DNA from: Erpetoichthys calabaricus
Lineage: Eukaryota; Chordata; Cladistia; Polypteriformes; Polypteridae
Reading direction: 5' to 3'
Assembly (NCBI RefSeq): GCF_900747795.2
Contig: NC_041397.2
Coordinates: forward strand, 194,794,090-194,858,089
Length of the DNA stretch: 64,000 bases
Shown: piece by piece, positions 20,370-31,450 of the stretch
Numbering within the stretch: the first letter of the stretch is position 1
How the letters are laid out: each line of letters starts with the position of its first letter
Program-made: the position numbers and the translations under genes
The notes under the pieces: model-generated
What the model saw: the letters and a program-made list of their open reading frames with translations, nothing else
Databases searched by the model: none
Told to the model about the DNA's origin: nothing

Positions 20370-21479
20370 ATATATATATATATACAGTATATATATACAT
20401 TTATACTCTGAGCTCCTCCCAGCTTTGTGGTTCCACCCTGGAAAGAGAGGCAGTGCTGCCACTAAATGCCTTGTCTTCTACTTCCTTCACAGTTCAGAGA
20501 AACCACCCAGCGAGGGCAACTGACTCCGCCCTTTCTGGTCCCTCAGCCATAAAAGCACAACTGCCTGTAAGGAGGTATCACTTCTTACTGAAGTGACCAC
20601 AGTGAAGGGGCTCCTAAAGGTAAAAGAAGAAATTATATTTGTTCCAGCCATGTTAATTTGATGTTGACAGTTTTGTTTCATCCTCACGCCATCGAGCATT
20701 TGTTATTGTTTGAACCTTTAAGTAAATGGGAAAAACTGGGTTGGCTCCCCAAACTTTATTTTTTGTTGAGCCCGCCATTCCCTCAGATGACTATAATGTA
20801 TATATAATCACAGATGAGTGCCTGGGAGAAAATTCCACCCCGAACCATAGGTAGATGCTACTTTATTATGCTTCCTCTCTCCTGCTCTCTGCAGATCTGG
20901 AAAACAGCAAATCTATGGCATATGACAACAGTTTAAGTTCTGGGGCTCCTGAACCCACCCCTTCTGCCTCAGTGCCTTTATAACCGGCAACTCTTCCATC
21001 TTTCTCCAGTCTAATGTAAGACTTGCATCTTCAAAAACATTTCTCATGCTACACATTAAATTTTGTTTATTACTTTCTCCATAATATAAGGGGTGTGCCT
21101 GAGGGGTGCCCCAATGATTTATGTGTGTTCTTTTTTTCCTTTTATAATTTATACATACTTGATGTTCAGGGTAGTATTTTTTTATTTAGTGAAATGTGAC
21201 AAATGGTCTTTCAATTCCCTAAATTTACTAAATAACAAATACAACCCTAAAATTGTGTTCTCTGTGATATTTTTATTTGAAAACTCTGAAACTCAATCAT
21301 TTATAAGTGTTATTGTTTTATGTTGTATGAAGTTGTAAAATGAACTTAATAAAGCAGTAAGAAGGGTTGGGGAACCAGCTGGGAATCCCCATTTAATGGT
21401 GGAAAAAATAGGGCTATCCACAAAATAAAACCAAAAAACTGGTATAAAAGAAAAGGTATTAGAATGGAAATTATATCTA
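20370..21479. other. Mixed intergenic DNA, possible unclassified repeat
   Basis: Begins with a (TA)n tract to about 20,400. The block 20,405-21,010 is less AT-rich, with a TATA-like 'cagccataaaagcac' near 20,545 and 'gtgcctttataaccgg' near 20,980. It could be an old element with promoter-like pieces. Nothing in it codes for a recognised protein. Confidence 0.35.
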
Positions 21480-21842
21480 CAAAGCTGACCGTAACATTCA
21501 GGAACAACAATGTGGATTCCATCGTGGCTGTTACAGAGAACCAACTCTTGGCTGTTGAACAAATGCTTGAAAGGTCATGGGAGTTTGTCAGTTCTGTCTA
21601 CATGTGCTTTATGGACATGTAAAAAGCTCATGACTGTGTACCCAGTCATTTCTTTTGGAAGGTGTTTCAGGAGTATGAGGTTCATGGGCCACTCCAGCCT
21701 GTCCATCATGTCCCTTATTTGTGGAATAAGACTTGTGTTCATACGCTTAGCATTAAAGTTAGACTGATCAATGGGGACACCGGAGTCATCCAAGGATATA
21801 TCACATCTCCTCTCCTGTTTATAGTTTTCATGTACAGTATGT
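21480..21842 (+). mobile_element. RT fragment of a second LINE type
   Basis: In one plus-strand frame with a stop: MCFMDM, stop, KAHDCVPSHFFWKVFQEYEV, then VRLINGDTGVIQGYITSPLLFIVFM. This matches the fish LINE pattern CFVDLEKAYDRVPR...LREYGVDG...GLRQGCVLSPLLFIVFM, that is RT motifs A and B. The preceding 'cagtgtggattccatcgtgg'-like DNA near 21,510 recalls EEQCGFRPG. It is a short, much mutated piece of a different LINE family from that at 11,461-17,845. Confidence 0.6.
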
Positions 21843-21894
21843 AAAAGTTTGGAGGGTATTCAGTTTGAAAACCTAAGGGTGGAATCCCTGCATA

Positions 21895-22365
21895 TCTTAG
21901 GAGATGTGGGTTCAAAAACGGAGTAGTTGTAGAAAAATCCATGCAGAGAATAGGAGAACATACAATCTCCACACTGACAAGGATGAGGTGCAGGTTTCAA
22001 ACTCAGGATACTGGATCCAAGAGGCAACAGGACTTATAACTGTGCCAGCATCTCACACCCTCCTTAAAAAATTAAACTTAAATAATGTATCTTCTTCAGA
22101 GATTGGGCATCTAACATCTTTGAGATTCCAGCTCTGGTGTTTTTATGTCTCACACACACATACCAAGCACACACTAGGGCTAATTTAGTTTTGTCATTCC
22201 ACCTAACCTGTAACTCTTTGGACTGTGGGAGGAAACTGGAGCTTTCTGAGGAAACCCATGCAGACAAAGGGAGAACATTCAATCTCAATGCAGGGAGCAC
22301 CCAGGATGCGAACGCTAGTCTTCTTACTCCAGGTCAGCAGCACTACCACTGTGCCACCCTCTTCC
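21895..22365 (-). repeat. Two degraded V-SINE pieces
   Basis: About 21,895-22,030 and 22,140-22,365 follow the reverse complement of the V-SINE core. The second holds 'cctaacctgtaactctttggactgtggg', 'aaacccatgcagacaaagggagaac' and a tRNA-like head near 22,330-22,362 ('agcagcactaccactgtgccacc'). Both are old and mutated. Confidence 0.6.
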
Positions 22366-22835
22366 CAGTCATGAATGATATATATTAGTTTGCCCCACGC
22401 AATTGCATTCTAAAGTGAAGCACATTTTATAAATTTTAGAAGTTTTATAATGGGGCTATTGGATAGCAGGATACCGTTCTGAAGTAAATCCTTAAAACTT
22501 ATCAAATATATAAATATTTGAAGCCAAAAATATTATCAAGTATTAATCAGAATTTTCAGGTTGCAAACATATTGCAAAACAGTGTAACCATGTCAATTTA
22601 AGAAGGAAAAAATGCAAAAAGCAAAATATTGTTGCAAGATTCAGCTGTTTTAAAAGGAGACCATCTGTGAGATTTACTTTGCTGCACGTCTTCCTTCATG
22701 GTATCCTTCAGGTCCAGAAACGTGGATTCACTTCAGAAAGTCATCACCAAGCAACGTTATTGGCATTAAATGTTTATGCCCAGATGTGAATTCCTGTACA
22801 CAATCTTTATGTATACAGTAATAAGCTACTGTGGC
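22366..22835. other. AT-rich DNA, nothing recognised
   Basis: No coding frame, repeat boundary or structured motif that I can support. Confidence 0.4.
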
Positions 22836-23400
22836 TGTTCGTTTGTCAGTCCAGGATTTTAAATCACCTGTAACTCGCAAACCGTTTGACCTATTGACCT
22901 GAAATTTGGTACAAACGTACTATGTGACGTCTGCTATCCACTTTTGGGGTGATGATTGACCTCCAAGGTTATTCCTCTTTTATTTTTATTTTATTGTAGA
23001 ATCAACACTTGGCAGGAGCCAGGAGGGCGGCTGTGCGGTGCATGCGTACAGGTGCCGTTCTCATCCCTACCACATTCGCCGTCACTTCCCCTACCTCTTC
23101 ATATCTTAATCATTCTTGAGGCAGATTGAAAACTTAAGTGCCAGCTTAAGTGAAAGACTAAAGAAAATGTACTAAGTAATTGCAGCACAAACACTGACTT
23201 AATCAGTTTTAATGTGAAAAGATGCCAACGAACGGAGAGAAGAAGTGGGCCGCTAGGGTGGAGAAAAGAAGAGATGCTCAGAAAGCAGCAAGTACATCAA
23301 TCTCTGAGCAAACGAATGCTAAATGTACAGAGAAAGAGTATAAAAACTATGAATGCTCAAGTCAAGTGTAACATGCAGTGCGCCATTACTGGTTAGACGA
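22836..23400 (+). repeat. Unclassified interspersed element, perhaps a 5' region
   Basis: Starts with 'actgtggctgttcgtttgtcagtcc', continues through 'aactcgcaaaccgtttgacctattg', and reaches an ATG at about 23,221 opening MPTNGEKKWAARVEKRRDAQ, a basic, charged peptide of about 50 codons before a stop. The nature of the peptide and leader would fit the start of a Helitron-like or other large transposon, but I see no helicase, transposase or RT in the window to confirm it. Confidence 0.35.
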
Positions 23401-23534
23401 TAATAACTGAAAAAATCAACTTTCAGATGCTTATATTCTTTCAATATATGGAAGCTCATTTAATTATTTTGCAACGTTACTGCCAGCAGTCACTGAGTTA
23501 ATAATGCATGTGTGTGCCCAGTGAGACAGAATAT

Positions 23535-23860
23535 TGTATCCATCCACTGATCTTCCTTACCTATTTATCCAAGGCAGGGGTGCAGTACAGGTGGAGCCTA
23601 TCTCAGCAAGCATCTGGCACAAGGGAGAAACAATCTCCAAACAGAATGCCAGACTACTGTAGGGCAAACACGCATACAGACAGACACACACACACTAGGA
23701 CCACTCTAGGAACACCAATCCACCTAACCTGCACATGTTTGGACTGAGGCAGGAAACCAAAACACCTGTTGAAAACATGCAGACTCCAAGCGTGGAATAA
23801 CTGGGCCACAAACGCCAGTCTCTGTCATTACAAGACAGCAGCTCTACCACTGTGTCACCT
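23535..23860 (-). repeat. Degraded V-SINE, nearly full length
   Basis: The reverse complement of the V-SINE body. Blocks in order are 'ccatccactgatcttcc' (3' end), 'ggagcctatctcagcaagcat', 'acctaacctgcacatgtttggactg', 'gaaaacatgcagactcc' and a tRNA-like head near 23,830-23,858 ('gcagctctaccactgtgtcacc'). The order is complete but divergence is high. Confidence 0.65.
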
Positions 23861-24007
23861 ATAATAATAATAATAATTGCTGCCTTAATATCTTCCATCC
23901 ATTAATCTATTCATATATTTTCTCTGCCATAGCCACAATAATCATAATAATAATCCATCCATTTACCCATCTTCCACTTATCCAAAGCAGAGTTATCAGG
24001 GCACATG

Positions 24008-24340
24008 GGGTCTGTTCCAGAAAGCTGGATTAGTGTAAAATCTGGTTAAAGTAAGCCAGGATTTATGGAAATCGAGCTAATTCCGTTCCAGAACAACTGG
24101 ATTTAGGCAAACCTGCATTTTATAACTAGTTTAGTTAGAATTACTTGATTTATGAGGCCAAAGATGTAGATAACTCGCTAATTCTGCATTTTGGAATCAG
24201 ATTAGGATTTTCATGTTCCAGAAAGAAACATTTGATGAAATCTATTTCAGTTATTGGGGACCACCAATGCTTTAAAACTAACCTGCAAAAGATCGGGTTT
24301 AATTTGCAGGTTTAACTCTTTGAGGTCTCAATAATTAAAG
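24008..24340. repeat. Possible PIF/Harbinger-like MITE remnant
   Basis: Starts 'ggtctgttccagaaagctggatta', which recalls the ends of fish Harbinger MITEs. Related words ('ttccgttccagaacaactggattta', 'catgttccagaaagaaaca') recur inside. I cannot find a proper mirrored right end, so the assignment is weak. Confidence 0.3.
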
Positions 24341-24394
24341 AGCAGAGTATCCATTCATAAGATCAAAGGTTGTAAATGTCCTGTCAAAAATGCT

Positions 24395-24680
24395 AACCCG
24401 CACAAGACAGGGACAACATGCAGACAGAGCAATGGTCCACTGCAGGGGAAACACACACACACATACACTGACACACTTGGACCACTTTAGCAATGTCAAT
24501 TCACCTAAGTTTAATCAGGTTGAGTTTAGTAAGTTGAGTACAGATGTTTCAGCATAGACAGAGTGTTAGTGTAGAGCTGTCATTTCTGCCTCACAGTGTC
24601 AGGTTCCATGTGGAGTTTGCATGTTTTTGTGTATTTCCAGATTAATTGGTATCAGTGAGTGTCAGTGACTTTCTAATCAA
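24395..24680. repeat. V-SINE scraps on both strands
   Basis: About 24,395-24,520 reads as a minus-strand piece ('gacagggacaacatgcagac', CA repeat, 'ggaccactttagcaatgtcaattcacctaa'). About 24,590-24,680 reads as a plus-strand piece ('ctgcctcacagtgtcaggttcca', 'tggagtttgcatgtttttgtg'). Both are worn. Confidence 0.45.
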
Positions 24681-24948
24681 AAACGTCCTGAGTTCTTTTT
24701 TAATATCATCAGCAAGGGTGACACATTATGCATTACAAATTCAGCAATTGCTTTGTGGTGCTGCAAACTGGTTTATTGAATATTCTGTCTTTCCATTTTA
24801 AGATGCTTTTTATAAGTTCTTTATAAGTTCTTGTAATTCTTGTGTGTGTCTGAGCAGACATGTTGTTCATTTTTTCTATATTTCTTGAGCTTCTGTAAAA
24901 TAATATACAAAATAAAACATTATGTAAAATAATTTAATAAATGAAGTA

Positions 24949-24950
<2 letters not shown>

Positions 24951-25038
<88 letters not shown>
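24951..25038. repeat. (CTAT)n microsatellite
   Basis: About 22 near-perfect CTAT units after 'aataaatgaagta'. This could be the leftover tail of a LINE of the type at 11,461-17,845, whose 3' end is also an ATCT run, but no LINE body precedes it. Confidence 0.85.
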
Positions 25039-25109
25039 CCCTGATTAATAATAACCTACAATTTACATGCAACAAGATATATTCCTCTTAACAAGAACAC
25101 TTTGTACCA

Positions 25110-25968
25110 ACAACAACAACAACAACATTTATTTATATAGCACATTTTCATACAAAAAGTAGCTCAAAGTGCTTTACATAATGAAGAAAAGAAAAATAAA
25201 AGACAAAATAAGAAATTAAAATAAGACAACATTAGTTAACATAGGAAAGGAGTAAGGTCCGATGGCCAGGGTGGACAGAAAAAACAAAAAAAAACTCCAG
25301 AAAGCTGGAGAAAAAAATAAAATGTTTAGGGGTTCCAGGCCACGAGACCACCCAGTCCCCTCTGGGCATTCTACCTAACATAAATGAAATAGTCCTCTTT
25401 GTAGTTAGGGTTCTCACGGAGTCACTTGATGCTGATGGTCATACAGGCTTTTAATCCATCCATCATTTTTGGAACATCATGGTACTTAGAGTGCGCCACC
25501 ACCAAAAGGACACCGGAAAAGGAAACAGAAGAGAGAGTAGGGGTTAGTACAGATTTTAGAGCCACCATGAATAGTTATTATAATGAATTGGATATACAGA
25601 GTATCAGGATTAAATTACAGTGAAGTTATGAGAAGGCCATGTTAAAGTAATGTGTTTTCAGCAGTTTTTTAAAGTGCTCCACTGTATTAGCCTGGCAAAT
25701 TCCTACTGGCAGGCTATTCCAGATTTTAGGTGCATAACAGCAGAAGGCCACCTCACCGCTTCTTTTAAGTTTTGCTCTTGGAATTCTAAGGAGACACTCA
25801 GTTGAGGATCTGAGGTTGCGATTTGGAATATAAGACATCAGACATTCTGATATATAGGATGGGGCGAGATTATTTAAGGCTTTATAAACCATAAGCAAAA
25901 TTTTAAAGTCAATCCTGAATGACACAGGTAACCAGTGTAGTGACATCAAAACTGGATCAAAAACCATC
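25110..25968 (-). mobile_element. L2-like LINE, 5'-truncated copy
   Basis: Minus strand. The last 113 codons of the RT ORF are open (25,626-25,967): MSLHWLPVSFRIDFKILLMV, YKALNNLAPSYISECLMSYI, CYAPKIWNSLPVGICQANTV and EHFKKLLKTHYF. This LHWLPV...KALN.LAP...LKTH pattern is the typical C terminus of L2/CR1-type LINEs. The 3' UTR follows down to 'gtgctatataaataaatg' (complement near 25,128-25,145) and a (TTG)n tail. Truncation at the 5' side is abrupt at about 25,968. The sequence is less mutated than the copy at 476-2790. Confidence 0.8.
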
Positions 25969-26079
25969 TAACATGAAATAACCATATATGGCATATAGCT
26001 TCAAGTGCTACAGGAAAATTCTGGAATGTTTTTGAAGAGAAGTGGCAATTTGAAAATTACAGTATTATGGTTTATTTGT

Positions 26080-26160
26080 GAAAGACACAATGGTTACTGC
26101 TGCTGCCTCACTGTTCTGAGACCTGGGATTTAATCCCAGCCTGGTCAATGACTACTGTAT
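26080..26160 (+). repeat. Short tRNA-like SINE head
   Basis: 'acacaatggttactgctgctgcctcac' resembles the A-box end of the V-SINE and 'gggatttaatccc' lies where its B box would be. It is cut off where the LINE copy begins near 26,168. Confidence 0.4.
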
Positions 26161-26256
26161 ACACTAAGGACTACAGACTGGGATATCCTGCAGGGGTCAT
26201 AGAGTGAGAATATTGAGGAGGTTGTTGATTGCACACCTGACTACATCAACTTCTGT

Positions 26257-27024
26257 ATGGACATTGTAGTTCCAGTAAGAACAGTACGCTGCTATGCTAA
26301 CAACAAACCATGGATTACAAGTGACATCAAGGGCCTTTTGAACCAGAAGAAAAGGGCTTTTAAAGGCGGTGATCAGCATGAGCTCAAGCGGATGCAGAAG
26401 GAACTCCGAGTCCAGCTCAGGGCGGTGAAGGAGCAGTACAGGAGAAAGCTGGAGCAGAAGTTGCAGAATAACAGCATGAAGGAAGTGTGGGATGGGATGA
26501 AAATCATCACTGGCTGCAACTCGAAGTGGGGTGCCACCATCGAGAAAGATGTGGAGAGAGCAAACCAGATGAACAACTTTTTTAACAGGTTTGACCACCC
26601 TAACCCACTCTCACCTCAGAGTACTGCACCCCCCACCCATCCTTCTGCTGATACCAGCATAGGAGAGAATTTACCCCAACCCACAATTACAGCAGCCCAG
26701 GTAAGCAGAGAACTGAGGAGACTTTGTGCCAGCAAAGCAGCGGGTCCAGATGGAGTATCACCACGACTGCTGAAGGCCTGTGCATTGGAGCTGGGGAGTC
26801 CTCTACAGCGAATCTTCAACCTAGGCCTGGAACAGGGGAGAGTCCCGAGGCTTTGGAAAACATCTTGCATCACCCCAGTCCCAAAGGTATCACATCCTAG
26901 TGAGCTGAATGACTTCTGGCCTGTCACTCTGACGTCGCATGTGATGAAGAACATGGAGCGGCTGCTGCTTCACCACCTGAGGCCACAGGTCCGTCATGCC
27001 CTTGACCCTCTGCAGTTCGCATAG
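26257..27024 (+). pseudogene. LINE linker and N-terminal RT
   Basis: 255 open codons: MDIVVPVRTVRCYANNKPWI, then QLRAVKEQYRRKLEQKLQNN, SKAAGPDGVSPRLLKACALE, LGLEQGRVPRLWKTSCITPV and LNDFWPVTLTSHVMKNMERL. It ends DPLQFA and a TAG where relatives read FAYQ, so a nonsense change cuts the RT just before its A motif. Homology resumes at once in the same frame (QEKVGAEDAIIYMLHRSLSH). Confidence 0.85.
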
Positions 27025-27968
27025 CAGGAGAAGGTGGGAGCGGAGGATGCCATCATCTACATGCTACACCGATCCCTCTCCCACTTGGACAGAGGCAGTT
27101 GTGCTGTAAGAATTATGTTTCTGGACTTCTCTAGCGCCTTCAACACCATCCAACCTCTGCTCCTCAGGGACAAGCTGGCAGAGATGGGAGTAGATTCATA
27201 CCTGGTATCTTAAAGACAGACCTCAGTATGTGCATTTTGGGAACTGCAGGTCTGACATTGTGATCAGCAACACAGGAGCGCCGCAGGGGACTGTACTTTC
27301 TCCAGTCTTGTTCAGCCTATATACATCGGACTTCCAATACAACTCGGGAGTCCTGCCATGTGCAAAAGTTCGCTGACGACACTGCTATCATGGGCTGCAT
27401 CAGGAGTGGGCAGGAGGAGGAGTATAGTGACCTAATCAAGGACTTTGTTAAATGGTGCGACTCAAACCACCTACACCTGAACACCAGCAAAACCAAGGAG
27501 CTAGTGGTGGATTTTAGGAGGCCCAGGCCCCTCTTGGACCCCGTGATCATCAGAGGTGACTGTGTGGAGAGGGTACAGACCTATAAATACCTGGGAGTGC
27601 AGCTGGATGATAAATTGGACTGGACTGCCAATACTGATGCTCTGTGTAAGAAAGGACAGAGCCGACTATACTTCCTTAGAAGGCTGGCGTCCTTCAACAT
27701 CTGCAATAAGATGCTGCAGATGTTCTATCAGATGGTTGTGGGGAGTGCCCTCTTCTACGCGGTGGTGTGCTGGGGAGGCAGCATAAAGAAGAAGGATGCC
27801 TCACGTGGACAAACTGGTGAGGAAGGCAGGCTCCATTGTAGGCATGGAGCGGGACAGTTTGACATCCGTGGCAGAGCGACGGGCACTGAGCAGGCTCCTG
27901 TCAATAATGGAGAATCCACTGCATCCACTGAACAGTATCATCTCCAGACAGAGGAGCAGCTTCAGTGA
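27025..27968 (+). pseudogene. LINE catalytic RT and thumb
   Basis: Continues with MFLDFSSAFNTIQPLLLRDK (A motif). A short deletion after VDSYLVS (near 27,210) removes the residues matching TWIMDYLRD and shifts the frame, and the region to about 27,360 is out of frame. From 27,360 a 202-codon frame carries QKFADDTAIMGCIRS (catalytic FADD), WCDSNHLHLNTSKTKELVVD and YKYLGVQLDDKLDWTANTD. It is missing nothing at NKMLQMFYQMVVGSALFYAV, where the other copy has its deletion. The C-terminal frame shifts again near 27,800. Confidence 0.82.
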
Positions 27969-28215
27969 CAGACTGCTGTCACTTTCTTGCTCCACTGACA
28001 GACTGAGGAGATCGTTCCTCCCCCACAACTATGCGACTCTTCAATTCCACCCGGGGGGGTAAACGTTAACATTATTCAAAGTTATTGTTTGTTTGTATAC
28101 CTGCATTGTTATCACTCTTTAATTTAATATTGTTTTTATTAGTATGCTGCTGCTGTAGTATGTGAATTTCTCCTTGGGATTAATAAAGTATCTATTTATC
28201 TATCTATCCATCTAC

Positions 28216-28722
28216 ACAGTCTGCAGGTTCACCATCTTTAACAAACGAGCTTGATGGACTGAATGGTCTCCTTTTGTTTGTCAGATTTTTTGTTCTTAAA
28301 TGTGTAGTTTTTTTTTCTCAAAATACACATTTCCTGCTCTAGCTCAAAGGTGTGTCTGATAATTTGACCAACAGCTCTACATAGTCCTAGTCTCAATGAT
28401 CTTTCCGTTTAATAGTTTGATGCCCAGTGGAATGGTTCCTACCTTCAGCACAAGTAAACTTAAAGTAAGCAACCTGCAAAATGTACAAAGGATTTTCATG
28501 TAGCTCAATAGTCATGTAATTGTTATATATGAGAAAATCCTACTGCATTAAAAAGAGTTAAAAATCGAAGCAACTTTCATCTTCACAAATGCCTCTTTTA
28601 ACAGTATACAACTTAGTTACTTCTGCACAAACACCTTATCAAAGCTCTTAAAAGTGATATATAGTACTTTAGATTTTATATAGGCATACTAAGTTTAAGT
28701 GGCTGGTAATTGGTAATGCAAT
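28216..28722. other. Short AT-rich spacer
   Basis: Between the LINE copy and a Tc1-like element; nothing recognised. Confidence 0.4.
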
Positions 28723-28724
28723 TA

Positions 28725-30345
28725 CAGTGGTGTGAAAAACTATTTGCCCCCTTCCTGATTTCTTATTCTTTTGCATGTTTGTCACACAAAATGTTTCTGA
28801 TCATCAAACACATTTAACCATTAGTCAAATATAACACAAGTAAACACAAAATGCAGTTTTTAAATGATGGTTTTTATTATTTAGGGAGAAAAAAAATCCA
28901 AACCTACATGGCCCTGTGTGAAAAAGTAATTGCCCCCTTGTTAAAAAATAACCTAACTGTGGTGTATCACACCTGAGTTCAATTTCCGTAGCCACCCCCA
29001 GGCCTGATTACTGCCACACCTGTTTCAATCAAGAAATCACTTAAATAGGAGCTGCCTGACACAGAGAAGTAGACCAAAAGCACCTCAAAAGCTAGACATC
29101 GTGCCAAGATCCAAAGAAATTCAGGAACAAATGAGAACAGAAGTAATTGAGATCTATCAGTCTGGTAAAGGTTATAAAGCCATTTCTAAAGCTTTGGGAC
29201 TCCAGCGAACCACAGTGAGAGCCATTATCCACAAATGGCAAAAACATGGAACAGTGGTGAACCTTTCCAGGAGTGGCCGGGCCGACCAAAATTACCCCAA
29301 GAGCGCAGAGACGACTCATCCGAGAGGTCACAAAAGACCCCAGGACAACGTCTAAAGAACTGCAGGCCTCACTTGCCTCAATTAAGGTCAGTGTTCACGA
29401 CTCCACCATAAGAAAGAGACTGGGCAAAAACGGCCTGCATGGCAGATTTCCAAGACGCAAACCACTGTTAAGCAAAAAGAACATTAGGGCTCGTCTCAAT
29501 TTTGCTAAGAAACATCTCAATGATTGCCAAGACTTTTGGGAAAATACCTTGTGGACTGATGAGTCAAAAGTTGAACTTTTTGGAAGGCAAATGTCCCGTT
29601 ACATCTGGCGTAAAAGGAACACACAGCATTTCAGAAAAAGAACATCATACCAACAGTAAAATATGGTGGTGGTAGTGTGATGGTCTGGGGTTGTTTTGCT
29701 GCTTCAGGACCTGGAAGGCTTGCTGTGATAGATGGAACCATGAATTCTACTGTCTACCAAAAAATCCTGAAGGAGAATGTCCGGCCATCTGTTCGTCAAC
29801 TCAAGCTGAAGCGATCATGGGTGCTGCAACAGGACAATGACCCAAAACACACCAGCAAATCCACCTCTGAATGGCTGAAGAAAAACAAAATGAAGACTTT
29901 GGAGTGGCCTAGTCAAAGTCCTGACCTGAATCCAATTGAGATGCTATGGCATGACCTTAAAAAGGCGGTTCATGCTAGAAAACCCTCAAATAAAGCTGAA
30001 TTACAACAATTTTGCAAAGATGAGTGGGCCAAAATTCCTCCAGAGCGCTGTAAAAGACTCATTGCAAGTTATCGCAAACGCTTGATTGCAGTTATTGCTG
30101 CTAAGGGTGGCCCAACCAGTTATTAGGTTCAGGGGGCAATTACTTTTTCACACAGGGCCATGTAGGTTTGGATTTTTTTTTCTCCCTAAATAATAAAAAC
30201 CACCATTTACAAACTGCATTTTGTGTTTACTTGTGTTATATTTGACTAATGGTTAAATGTGTTTGATGATCAGAAACATTTTGTGTGACAAACATGCAAA
30301 AGAATAAGAAATCAGGAAGGGGGCAAATAGTTTTTCACACCACTG
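28725..30345 (+). mobile_element. Young Tc1-like transposon with about 215-bp inverted repeats
   Basis: Ends CAGTGGTGTGAAAAACTATT and its inverse, flanked by TA (28,723-28,724 and 30,346-30,347). The inverted repeats (28,725-28,939 and 30,131-30,345) differ at only about three or four positions, so the insertion is recent. Each repeat has an outer 'gtgaaaaactatttgcccc' and an inner 'gtgtgaaaaagtaattgcccc', an IR/DR layout. The transposase frame is only lightly damaged. This is the best-preserved DNA transposon in the window. Confidence 0.93.
29101..30126 (+). pseudogene. Tc1-like transposase, lightly damaged
   Basis: The first codon reads GTG where relatives have ATG (GTG-CCA-AGA-TCC, P-R-S). 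HTH domains follow: EVIEIYQSGKGYKAISKALG and TTVRAIIHKWQKHGTVVNL. An extra G near 29,278-29,283 (ggccgggccgacc) shifts the frame at the GRPTK hinge. The next frame runs PTKITPRAQRRLIREVTKDP to FWENTLWTDESKVELFG. A further small insertion near 29,617-29,630 shifts it again. The last frame (29,650-30,126) has GGGSVMVWGCFAASGPGRLA, QQDNDPKHTSKS and SPDLNPIEMLW, ending GGPTSY. All three catalytic acids (D, D, E) remain. Confidence 0.9.
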
Positions 30346-30347
30346 TA

Positions 30348-31300
30348 TGTATCAAACACTGAATTATAATTTCTTAGCTTTAAGGTTGTATTTTCTCAGC
30401 TTTAACGTTGTATTGACTTTCCAGTACTTTCCAGGCTAAATTTATCGGTTAACATTTGTCAGGATTTTCTATAAAACTTTTAGACTCTTACGTTAGTCTG
30501 GCTGAGCGTCACGTTTCTTGTAGTAAAGACAGAAATGCGGATAAAAGTGGATTTACAGGTCTGAGTAATATACAGGTTTAACTTTCCCCTTATTTGGCGA
30601 GACACGCTCTTAAATCCTGTTTACAGTGTTGTCAGTTGCTATAGAGACGAAGCCGCGTGACTGAAGCGAACCAGCTTGTTTACGAGAAGAGGGCGAATTT
30701 ACAGCCGTAGGAATAATTCATCCATTTTCAGTCCTGCTCTATTCACTTAACATTTCCACGATCCCTCCACATTGACTCACGCCAGACCAATTTATAGTCG
30801 CCAATTAACATATTTAGAATGTGGAAAGAATGGACTGCCGAGAGGAGCAAGTAAAGTCATATATAAACAACCAAATTTATTTAAAAATTAACATTGGACT
30901 GTATCTGTTTTGCAAAGTGCACAATGCACAGTATCGATCTTCTGAACAGTTCTTCTTTACTTAAGAGTCAGCAAAAAACTGTAACTGGGATCTTAGTATA
31001 AGAAGAATCTAGATGTTTCAAATACCTCATATTTTATCTACGCCTTTTTAATTATTTGACCCGTGAGTAAGAATGGATTTTGCAATTTCTTTCATTATGA
31101 AATAACCATGGAAATCACTACCTGCGTTTTCAAGAATAAAAAGATAAGAAAATGCTAAAAATGTTTCCAAAAGTGTCCCTCTTAAGTCAGGTGTAGCAGT
31201 TTATCGCTTGCGATTTGATTAGCTCTCGATTACGACATAGCCTTTCACTCCCTAGACCTTCAAAGGGGGCGCTAAAAAAAGATAGGAACGTTGTAATCAA
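30348..31300. other. Intergenic DNA upstream of the CpG-rich promoter
   Basis: AT-rich apart from 30,590-30,720, which has an unusual number of CpGs (gagacgaagccgcgtgac, gcgaacc, tacgagaag, gggcgaat) and a 'gttgctatagagac' that partly resembles an RFX X-box. It could be a shore or second start of the ZBTB21 promoter, or a divergent promoter. No exon can be supported. Confidence 0.4.
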
Positions 31301-31339
31301 ACATATTTCTCTCATTTAACAGTCTAAGCCACACCCTGT

Positions 31340-31450
31340 CGCCTTCGGGTCAGCCAATGAAAGCTCGGCGCACGTGACGAGCGTTCTTTACGATGACCTC
31401 ATCTCTGGTGTGGGATGACGTCAAATTCAAGATGGATGGAATCACGACGG
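31340..31450 (+). promoter_or_regulatory. ZBTB21: CpG-rich promoter, probably of ZBTB21
   Basis: Within about 85 bases lie a CCAAT box (31,354-31,358, 'cagccaatga'), a perfect E-box CACGTG (31,371-31,376), a CRE-like TGACCTCA (31,394-31,401), a perfect palindromic CRE TGACGTCA (31,416-31,423) and a YY1-like AAGATGG (31,429-31,435). CpGs are frequent here and rare in most of the window. A strong splice donor follows at 31,523. These are classic elements of a TATA-less housekeeping-type promoter. Its link to ZBTB21 is inferred from position and strand, because ZBTB21 in other vertebrates has non-coding first exons. Confidence 0.6.

Larger units (their letters stand above)
26168..28200 (+). mobile_element. 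LINE copy 2 (same family as 11,461-17,845), 5' truncated
   Basis: Plus-strand copy starting in the linker ('gactacagactgggatatcctgcagg') and ending 'gggattaataaagtatc' with a short ATCT tail (to about 28,215). It is very similar to the minus-strand copy, so both come from one family that was active in the not very distant past. The endonuclease is missing. It lacks the Tc1 and PLE insertions, and so gives the empty-site sequence for the Tc1 element in the other copy. Confidence 0.88.

Noticed and set aside
19885-20462. Several long open frames on both strands
   Set aside because: They run through CT/GT low-complexity DNA of a MITE. The peptides are Cys/Val/Ser or His/Thr/Arg repeats on both strands and have no homology.
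24951-25038. Regular short repeat as a CRISPR-like array
   Set aside because: It is a plain CTAT microsatellite with no spacers, in a vertebrate genome.
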